Program-made: the position numbers and the translations under genes | Shown here: positions 55,050 to 64,000 of the stretch, piece by piece | Layout of the letters: every line of letters begins with the position of its first letter | Position numbering within the stretch: position 1 is the stretch's first letter | Source of the DNA: Notospermus geniculatus | Taxonomy: Eukaryota > Nemertea > Pilidiophora > Heteronemertea > Lineidae | DNA: 64,000 bases | Direction of reading: 5' to 3' | Assembly: GCA_002633025.1 (NCBI GenBank) | Contig: NMRB01000522.1 | Span: 228,998 to 292,997 of the forward strand | The notes under the pieces: generated by a model | Told to the model about the DNA's origin: nothing | Seen by the model: the letters and a program-made list of their open reading frames with translations, nothing else | The model's database searches: none

Positions 55050-58000
55050 CTTGTGTATGCCCAGTGATCGTAACTATGACACGCTGTACACTCACTCTAG
55101 AAAATGGTAATCCTACTATTGTCCTCTACTTGGCGGAACGGCGTACACAGAATGTACGCCGTTTTGTCACTGTACGAACGACTGCAGTGGATATATTTCA
55201 ATTATCTACAACAAGTGTACGCCGTTTTGTCACTGTGAGAACGACTACAGTGGATATATTTCGATTATCTACAACAAGTGTACGCCGTTTTGTCACTGTA
55301 CGAACGACTATAGTGGATATACATGTATTTCAATTTCAATTACTCTACAACAAGTTCGACATCCGACGGGTTTTCCTATACTGCCACATATACATGTACT
55401 TCATTGTGTATCATGATGCTGCATAACAGAAGGTCTTTGTCGTAATATTGTCCTTTTATCTTCCACTGAACCCAACATTGAGACTTTGCTAGTAAGCGAC
55501 AATTTGCTCATGCAAGCTTTGCCTTTGAAAGCTTCTTTTCAACAACTAACTTGTTGCCGACATGCTTTTGCCCCTTTCTGCCGTATGTGGTGCCAAGATA
55601 CCAAAGACAAGCCGGCGTTTGTTCGCCAGTGATGAAACTAATTCTATCGAATTTCAAGTTTTCTTTGCGAAACGTAATCATCTGAACACGAATTTCTAAA
55701 CGATTCAACCATTTCTTCCTGACACATCGCTGATAGTGGGGAAAACTTCCAATTTGAGCACGCCGGTAAAATAGGCAAGATGAAGCCAATGTCGCATAAG
55801 CCGTTTAGCAAACAAACCGAAATGCTATTTTAATAGTTCCATTTTGTTCTGAGGCGTTTTCAAATCGATACGTACCAGGAAAGGTCTATCTACGATAACC
55901 ATTCACCAACTACTGTTGTATTCTCTGTGTCTTATGATGAATGACACTTTATATCAAGAAGTGCAGCTCGGTCACTTCGCGCTGAGATAAGTTGTTGCCA
56001 TTCGGGATGAATAATGACCGAACGTGCTCACCGGGCCAGGTAGTATCCTAAGAACGTAATAAGGATCGTTTCTGTCAGGTTGGCCTAGCTGGCCCCGGAC
56101 GATACAACCGTATTATAATATCATTACAATAGTAGCTTCATATGGAATTCCCGTTTGTTTCCAAAGGATGTATTGCCAAACTCAGATAAGCGAATGTAAG
56201 ACACATTAAATCCCATATTTGCTGCAGCATGAAGTTAATTGGCAAAATTGCTTCAGCTGTTTCAGTTTACTTATCACAGTTGAACAGTCAGAGACTAAGA
56301 GCGCCGACTGTGGAAAACTTCAACGAAAAAAATTGAGATTCGGTTCGTTCATCGAGCCGGGTCATCGAGTAGTTGTTGGTCATTATATTCACGATATTAA
56401 AGGGAATTTGAAGGAAAACTTCGTGTCTACTAATCGAACAACGAATGAAAACTTCTGACAAGGTATAAGAAAAAAATAAAGAGGTTTTTTTTAGGTTGCG
56501 TAACTCAATCTCCTCAACTGTATCTAATCGGATGCGGCCATAACTCTATACGAATCACATCGTTCCTACCTACCTGGGTGGTTTTGTGAAGAGTTTGCGC
56601 TAAGAGGGGTTCAGCATTGGAAAGTGGTAGCGACAGGTTTTTCAGCCACTCTGAACCACAGAGTCATGACTTTCATTAATTTATCGTCATTGACTCTGAT
56701 GTATCATGGCCGCCATACTGCAGAGACTACTTATTTTCAGTGGTCATGTGATCTCATCTGGTCATGTGACAAACAAGATGGCCGGAAAACGCCAAGCAAA
56801 ACGTAGATCACCAAAAACACCGAAAAAACCTGCTATAAACACCGGTTTAACGCCTGTTTAATGATGGAATAAATATATTCATCAGCTATGTACACGATGT
56901 TGAATTACAAGCAAAATTGTCGTCGTTTCAAGGGACTACAGTCGAGATATGTACGGAGGCCCGTCGGAAATTGCCGAAGTACATGCGAAGATGACGTCGA
57001 TTGGTTTTTGAGCAAAACTCACCATTTCACACTACGTACTAACGGTTGTTGTATTCGTACTGTGTACATTTCTTTCGTAGAAAGAGTTCAAGGTCTTAAC
57101 CTCCTATTTCTATTGCATTCCACCAGTGGCTAAGATTCCTTTGTCACAAATCTCCTTTTTATTTACGCTCCATCCAATATGGGAAATTGACAACAAAGAA
57201 AAAAGGTCGAAGTTCCTCAAACGGCTAAAACAAAAAAAGATCAAGGAAATTGGCCCGACAGGGTGTCGAATCTCCCTTCTAAAAAGGCATACAACACAGG
57301 ATATCCATTTTCAAAAGCGATCGCTTTTGGTAATTCCAGACCTCCAGGCTGATCAGTCATATCATCGAAGACTTCGTGAGCTTGAAAAAAGCAAAGGGGG
57401 TCCGTTTTTAGGAAACCGTGTCGGGAACGCCTTTATGAGATTGATTACACTCTTTCTGTAGCATTATCCAGAAAGGGTCTTCGAACGTGACGATCAGTAC
57501 GTTGGTTCCTTTCTTATCACTAGAGACTACATGTAAGATGAAACCAGTCGACTTTGTGAGTTGGCGGAGGTTGCAATCAACGGTGCTTTTTTCGCTGGAT
57601 ATATCTTTTTATTGCCAACAAAATCCACGTGTCTCAGTCGCCGAAGACTAATTTCTCACCGTAGTAAAACATTAAGAGGCAGGGTCTTTTGTGTACCTAT
57701 TTAAAAATGATATTGCACTAAATTTTCATTGCGTCAAGTCATGTATGATATTGCACAGTCAACAACTTCACTGAGAATATTGCAAAGTTCAAATATTGAC
57801 TTCTTATCAAACGCCTATTTGATATCACTTTTTCGACACAACACAACCCAGGCACGGACACTAAGAACGACAGCAACAATTTGGATGGTGGCTGGTAGAC
57901 AGGTTCACGTGTTACGATTTAGCCAATGATATGACGCGTACTAAATCCAGTGTTGTTTAAAGATCGCCGCCAAAATTACTTCAGTTCTTCGCTGAAGCAT

Positions 58001-58681
58001 CAAAGTGACACAAGTCAAAGTGATCAATTGCCCTTGCAATAGATACCCCTCACCCAGCTGCCTCTATACTGTCACACAAATTTCGCAATAACATTGCTGC
58101 GTTACAAATCACGACGACCACAACAGCGACAGTAGCGCCCTCAGACGGAATTTGCCCTAACTAGTGATAAATAAGTGCCACGTCCTTCGTACGGTATTAA
58201 CTCGGACAGTTCCTCATCAATCTTAATCACACGCCCTAATAGATTGAATATAATCATGAAGTGTAGATGATCATGACACATTGATTCGTTGACCGACTCC
58301 GCCAGCAGGTGTGGGTCGAGGTGAGTGCTGGCGAACTATAGCTAAGCCTTCCTGTGCACATGAACGGATAAACAACACCGCTCCCCTTATTACCCGCGCT
58401 CCAAAACTGCTTCAGTTCATGTGATTCTCATTAGATGACCAATAGGCGTCACTAGTGCATGTTAGCATTGGCGCCAAACTATAGCCAATCAATGACCCGC
58501 TATCAGGACTATTTTGAGGCCAAGCGACGGATGATCATTGCAACCTGCTCTGACTTTACACCGTTTGAGGCACGAGGCACAACAAGTACCACTGAGCAAC
58601 AGAGCAAAGCGTCCGACTGGTCATCGTTACAGAACTGTACATGCATCACGCCGGCCTCAGTCAGAAAAGTTACTGTTTTAA

Positions 58682-58810
58682 GCGGGGTTCATTGGCGCAC
58701 GTTTTTAGTCCGTTTGCCCGAAGTTTTCCGGATACGACAACGCAAAAATCCATTTGATCTATTTTTACGGACCTGAATTGGACAAAATCCGTGTGCCAAT
58801 GAACCCCGCT
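58682..58810. mobile_element. TTAA-flanked foldback element, right block copy
   Basis: Same insertion as 49545-49674. One T is missing from an internal T-run. Confidence 0.75.
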
Positions 58811-59469
58811 TTAAGCGATAAAGCTCGGCCAAGGTTAGCGCAAAGGGCCGCGCAGGACATGGGATGGCTTAAAAGCAAAGAGAATTCTCGAACACTACAT
58901 TGACTTCCACAGAATCAGCGTCCCAACCTGACTCATTTCTCGGCACGTCCATAACCTGTACATTACGAAGCTGTTACGGGTAAATGAATGCGCCAGACGC
59001 TTCTTCTTTACAATGAGTGGTCAGCCAACACACGACGAGTCCCAAGGTACCGATACGTATTGTAAATTTTGAAACATTCTCCATCAAAGCGCATTAAGTG
59101 TCATCTATAGCGTGAATAAAATGAGAGAATCCCCGATTCGGAACCGGTGTTGAGAAACGAATGCCCCGCTGGAGAAATGTTCCATTCTAACTCGATGACA
59201 GATTGGCGTGGACACCAAAGATCACTAATAATACATTTGTACATGTAAATGCTGGCCGGACACTTTAGTTGTGGTTATTTCTTCCAGTCACATCTAAATT
59301 ACCATGGCAAGGTAGGCCTACATATACTTGCATTTCGGGTGTATTCTGCTATTTTCTACAGTAAATATGACCGCCAATATGACGACATTGCCAACGACGT
59401 GAGACGGATAGTTTTGACATACTTCCGGTCAATGTCGAACCACCAAAAACAGGCTACACACTCGTCTAA

Positions 59470-59690
59470 GCCCGGTGGGCGAGTGGTTAGCGCGCTTGAC
59501 TACCAAACTGTGCAATGGGTCGCCGCGAGTTCGATTCAGGGCGAAGGCATAGACATAAGTTGTAAAATATTGAGGGTCCGTTGGATGGGACTAAAAGCTG
59601 TGGTCCCTTTGTATACCTGAGTTCTATGCCAGGTGGACTGTAATCTGTCGTGGGCTCTCCATACCTCCGGCAAAAATCCAACAGGGTTAG
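59470..59690 (+). repeat. tRNA-derived SINE
   Basis: GTGGGCGAGTGGTTAGCGCG (A-box-like, tRNA-Ser/Leu-like D arm) and GAGTTCGATTC (B-box-like) are followed by a unique body ending near CCAACAGGGTTA. Confidence 0.65.
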
Positions 59691-59699
59691 GCTGGGTTT

Positions 59700-59820
59700 A
59701 CATTGGGGCACACGCGACACGAACACGGAGACGAACAAAGGTTTCATGGTGATGAATCCTTTGTGAAGCCATTGTTCGCCTGCGTGTCCGTGTCGCGTGT
59801 GCCTCGATGTAAACCCAGCC
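59700..59820. mobile_element. TA-flanked MITE, GGCTGGGTTTACAT ends
   Basis: Left end GGCTGGGTTTACAT and right end ATGTAAACCCAGCC, with further inversion through CACACGCGACACG and CGGAGACGAACAA. TA occurs on both sides. 121 bp, non-coding. Confidence 0.88.
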
Positions 59821-60349
59821 TAATGACGCCGTGTAATAATGAATGATGATGCGATCTACATGTACATGATGGCCGCCATTTGAAATCATGTGACCTGAGA
59901 ACGCCAACTGATTCAGATTGGCTGGAGCCTCGACTGCAGCTATTCGAACCCCGCCGCGAACAAGGCATGGGCATTCGCCAGCGTCAAATACATGTATCAA
60001 ATTAGGTTGACCATAATGTAGGTTTGTCACCTTTCACCAACAACATGAGAAAGAGCTTCCTAACTCCTCTCGCCTCGAGGCCATGATGGAAAAAAGACAT
60101 ATTGACAAAGTCACAAACGCAATGCATTTGTAAGTGTGGTATTGTTACTCTCACGAAAACAAACTCCCCGCCGCGTCGCTTTATTAGTCTACATTGTACA
60201 TATTCACTGAGTTCAGGTCAAGATTCGGCTTCTCCTCCCTTGACCTTCACGCAAGCAAACCACATTCCGTGTTCAAGGATTTTCCCCGTCCCAGAAATAG
60301 CAACCAATCACGGCAGAGCTTGCATCGGCAGCTCGGGTATGATGACAAG

Positions 60350-60478
60350 ATGGCGGGCTCGATGAAACTTTATTCGAATGCAAAGTCTCCGTGCAAGGAC
60401 TTACAAGTACTCAAAAAGAAGCCGCGAAGGCAATATTCGATGGAGACTATTTGTTATTCTGTTGTAGGACTGGCAGTG
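60350..60478 (+). CDS. Possible first coding exon of an unidentified membrane protein
   Basis: The ATG is in a strong context (CAAGATGGCGG). The 43 codons have a basic segment KKKPRR (22-27) followed by a hydrophobic stretch ICYSVVGLAV (34-43), and end exactly at a consensus splice donor GTGGTAAGT (GT at 60479) in phase 0. A basic N-terminus then a hydrophobic helix would fit a signal anchor. I do not recognise the family, and no following exon was identified in the remaining sequence. The segment is missing from the left block copy. Confidence 0.35.
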
Positions 60479-61485
60479 GTAAGTCAATTATGTGCCAGCA
60501 GGCCAGTGTTGTCCGCTACGAAGTTGAACGGCGTACTCGTATTGAATAAATTACCGCATGAGAACCGAGGCTTCTGATTGGTCGCACGAGAAAATCCCAA
60601 AGCGTTGAACACGGAATCTGCGTGGTTGCTTGCTGCAGAGTGTAGGAAGAGGTTAGCGATTTCTACACGATGCATTATGCAGAATGACATTGTATAGATC
60701 ATTTTAAACATGCCCTAGATGTCACAGAAGGCACGGGATTTACCCCTAGCAAAATAGGCTGTTCCGTCGCTGCAAGCAGCTAAAAGGGCTTTCAAGCCGA
60801 AGAGATGAATCCATTGTTATATATTTATAAATAGCCTGTTTACAGAAAAATAACTCTACAATTCATTAAAATCTATAACGTGATATGATGTGGTAGGATA
60901 ATGAGAAAGTTTGCAAAATGTTTGCAAAATTTTCCATTATACTGAAGTCTACCTCGACGCCGTATTACCGCCGCCTTGAGGAGCTCCAGTACAATTAGCG
61001 TTGGACAAAGCCCGTTAGAAGAAGACTATTTCTGTTTGTCACACAAACGAAACGAAAAAAAGCCTAATGCGTTGTTTGGAGGCAAATCCAGAATCTGATA
61101 TTATTGAAACTTTTACCAAAAACCGTCTCGTTTCCTATTAACGATGATGCTTTCATCAAGAGACAGTTATATCTCAAGAAAGGCCTATACATGTATTATT
61201 CAGTTGAGAACGGCACTTTCGAAATTAGTTCGCTCCTGAACATCATACTGTATAGCTTTCAGCAGAGGAAAAGAAAAGAAGGATCATTTTCAAAGAGTGA
61301 TTATTTTTCCTAAGGCAGTTTGATCAGGGGATGACATTAGGCCTAAACATCAGTCAATTGAAATATCCGTCTGCTTTTTTCAGGTGAGATATAATTTGTT
61401 ATAGACGTCACAATGATATCCAGAGTGAGGGAACTGGGCCGAAGGGGCTGTGTTGTGTTGGCTGTGTTTTTGGGGGGCGCTGGGC

Positions 61486-61538
61486 TGTTTCCCTGGCTTC
61501 AGTGGACACGTTGATGTCCCTGAAGCCAGGGAAACAGT
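61486..61538. repeat. Hairpin, CTGTTTCCCTGGCTTCA arms
   Basis: The 17-bp arms CTGTTTCCCTGGCTTCA and TGAAGCCAGGGAAACAG flank GTGGACACGTTGATGTCCC. The left block copy at about 51123-51177 has an N and two changes in its left arm. Confidence 0.85.
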
Positions 61539-62295
61539 TATTATTAGTGTAGGCCATTATTGCTTTTATATGGGTAAAACCAGGTACTGCTATTGTTACG
61601 GCAGTTTTTGATACATTGCCATCAGGAGTAGGGTTAGGGTTAGGCCCAGGGCGGAAATACTGACTGCCGTACCTCTAAGAACAGCCGTAATTCTAGGCTA
61701 TAATGTGCCTTAGTTGAATGATTTATTTCGCATATGGTAGCAATTGCAATATCTCGAAAAATAACTTAATGAGGAAAAAAATATATAAAAGATGATAAAA
61801 GAAGAAGAAAAGGAAAAAACAGCAGACGGGATTCGAACCAGGGGCCCTGAATTGCGAAGCAACGATCATTCCACCCTGAACCAACCAGACGTGCAACCCC
61901 ACCAAGACGTGCAACACAAGTGACGTGCGCTACACCTCAACGGCAACGCGCGGAGATTTTTTGCTTCTTTCGTTATTACTATATTCTTCCGTATGCTGGA
62001 CCAGATCTCTTTTATCAAATTACCAGTCAAGTCATCATCGGCACAGAGCATTACCGTCCACGCCCTACATACCGGTTGTCCATAAAATGATAGACTACAG
62101 CAATCATACATTATCTTCGTATATATCATTATTAGTGAATCAGGACATAAATCACACGTCATGCGACAGGCCGTAGTCTGTACTAGGGGAGATCTTTCTT
62201 GACACAGAGATCGTGTGTGGTCATTCACACTGATTACACTGTTAACTAAGACATCGAATCGAGGGATGATGCCGTTACTAGCTCTATGGACAATA

Positions 62296-62800
62296 CCATA
62301 ATGGAATCAAACATAAAGGTTAACTCTGAACGATGAAGTAACTGAGGGATACACTTCATGTGTTGCCACCAGATGTCTCTCACTGCCTGAATTTTGACTT
62401 TACGTAATATAGGCAGGAGCTTCAACTTCTTTATGGTAGTTGGGTACATGAATCTGTCAACTTGATGCAATGAATTCCATTTCTGAGGATAACAGAGCTA
62501 TTTTCAGCACAATTAATGTTCCATGTGCAAATGTACGTTGGCCTATTCGAATGTACACAGATGACCCTGCGCTCTCATCGTTCGTGGGGTTCTCACAGGG
62601 GGTTCTCATTAATTCAGTCCTATTGTATCATAAGATCAACTAGTCTGAATTCAACAAAATTTGCAGTAAACATGCACAAGGGTCTTGCCAATCATAGGGA
62701 AAAGTAAGAATGCAAATCTGTTAAGGTTTAAAGGGATACTGTCCACATTTATAAAATGCTAAATTTGTAAGTTGAACCTTTATATTTGATTCCTTTATGG
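62296..62800. mobile_element. 505-bp DNA transposon with CAATA target duplication
   Basis: Left end CCATAATGGAATCAAACATA and right end TATTTGATTCCTTTATGG are inverted for about 28 bp (through AAAGGTT). CAATA occurs at 62291-62295 and 62801-62805. The left block copy has a single CAATA at about 52031 and no element. No transposase is encoded. Confidence 0.92.
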
Positions 62801-64000
62801 CAATACTGGGCTAATTATTGTATAACCTACAGGAGGAAACAGGGGTACCCGGAAAATTTCTGCACTGTCAAGAACCACCGTCTATATTATCACATGAACA
62901 ATGGGCCAGACAAGGGATCGAACCAGAAACTTCTGAGGTGACAGATGCCAATGATTGCACTGCGCCACATTGAGAACCCAGGGTAACGCTTTTGAATTTT
63001 TCTCTCTCATTTTCGAAAAGGACTGTATGTCTAAGAAGAGTCGGTAGTTTCGTAATGCAAGCCTAGATGTTACGTCCACTTCATTATTTGCTTCATTTAT
63101 TTACTTCATTATTAGAGTTTTTGCCTACATATAGTCAAATCTCTTGAACCTCACCAACGAACTTCCGATAAACTTGTCAACTCCATGTTTGTCATAAGTT
63201 ATGGAAACCCACGTCCGACAGAAACTTTGTGAAGCTCAGTGATAATACCTTTTTGACGTAATGTACCTACATGTAGGCCTAGGCACATGTACTTTTGTTG
63301 GACAGTTGCCGAAAGACAAGTTTTTCGTGACTCACAATTTGTACACCATATTATCGCAAATTGCGCCACAAGAACTTCTGTCACATTTTGACCAAAACAA
63401 GTCACCCAGAAAAAAATCAATCCGAATGACGCCGTGCAATAAGCATCGGTTTCCAACAACATTTCTCATGCTGCCTGAGAGGCTTGTCGAGTTTATTACG
63501 CTCCTCTGCGTTTCCTTTGTAAACATGCTGTGTAATCCTTTAATGGACGAACAAATTCCTTTCTCCGCTTCGAAATTAAAGTTAAAAGTACACCCAATCC
63601 TGATAATAATACTTTATTCCTATACATGACTTAATCTTCTTATGCCAGGCACATAATACATTTCGTAATCAAGAGACTTTCTCTAAAAGCTAGTTTACAA
63701 ATTGAAAATAATGTGATACGTATGCGCTTAATATGGCTTTTGTATAGGCAAACAATACAAGTTGTCTCATTGCGATGCCCGTACAAGATCAAACAAGTTG
63801 TTAGTATGTAGCTTGAGTTGAAATGGTTTACAGATACCTATAGGTGAGATCAGTTGAAAAACGCCACAACTGACGAACCCTCCTGCAGCGTTCCAGGCAT
63901 TCGCGGTAATTATATGGGTGATGAACAAAGCCATAATCCAACATGCGTCACGAACTTCCGATAATGTATGGGGGATCACCGAGACAAAATCAGAAAGAAT

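Larger units (their letters stand above)
59372..60601. other. 1.2-kb segment present only in the right block copy
   Basis: The left copy joins ATATGACCGC directly to GTTGAAGCGTTGAACACGG at about 50222-50240; here about 1.23 kb lies between. It contains a tRNA-like SINE, a TA-flanked MITE and a plausible first exon. The extra GTTG at the left-copy join looks like end-joining filler, so a deletion in the left copy is the simpler reading. Confidence 0.8.
54368..64000. repeat. Large duplicated block, right copy (runs off the window)
   Basis: Matches 45376-53188 in the same orientation. Extra material relative to the left copy: a MITE (54923-55049), a 1.2-kb segment (59372-60601) and a 505-bp element (62296-62800). 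The left copy's palindrome is absent. A single N at 51132 in the left copy falls in a hairpin that is complete here (61486-61538). Confidence 0.92.

Overview
The window looks like nuclear DNA from a marine invertebrate, most likely a deuterostome (echinoderm, hemichordate or lancelet; the sequence alone does not settle which). The reasons are intronless rhodopsin-class GPCR genes in tandem arrays, many short foldback (MITE-like) elements, tRNA-derived SINE-like repeats, frequent ACATGT words, minisatellites and runs of N. There is no bacterial or organellar gene content. Nearly all recognisable coding sequence is GPCR.

Region 1 (about 1-11.1 kb) holds three intact minus-strand GPCR genes of the bombesin / CCHamide / endothelin-B-like neuropeptide type at 1857-2873, 5027-6031 and 6459-7619, plus a 5' fragment of the third at 9020-9397. 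The fragment was made by tandem duplication of the third gene's 5' half and upstream flank, and a perfect 16-bp hairpin sits exactly on its junction. The third gene has the canonical activation motifs; the other two have lost or changed them in steps.

Region 2 (about 13.5-40.8 kb) is a second, unrelated plus-strand array: five intact paralogues (15884-16885, 21808-22818, 29388-30479, 33852-34853, 38962-40053) and one pseudogene (24483-25497). They look more than about 90% identical by eye, have DRF in place of DRY, and lack W6.48 and P7.50. Each sits in a repeated unit with a shared upstream block and 3' flank. A two-gene unit of about 9.5 kb (pseudogene plus 29.4-kb gene; 33.9-kb plus 39.0-kb genes) is itself duplicated. 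The units carry different transposon insertions, so empty and filled sites can be compared directly inside the window.

Region 3 (about 41.1-64 kb) has no confidently recognised gene. A block at 45376-53188 recurs at 54368-64000, differing by roughly 2% substitutions plus discrete indels: a MITE, a 505-bp transposon with a CAATA target duplication, a 1.2-kb segment and a 115-bp palindrome. It may be a recent tandem duplication or two haplotypes placed in series by the assembler. The 1.2-kb segment, present only in the right copy, carries a plausible first coding exon (60350-60478).

The functional theme is expansion and divergence of peptide or chemosensory-type receptors in a repeat-rich region where inverted repeats and transposons keep reshaping the locus. 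All functional assignments rest on reading protein motifs by eye; no database search was possible.
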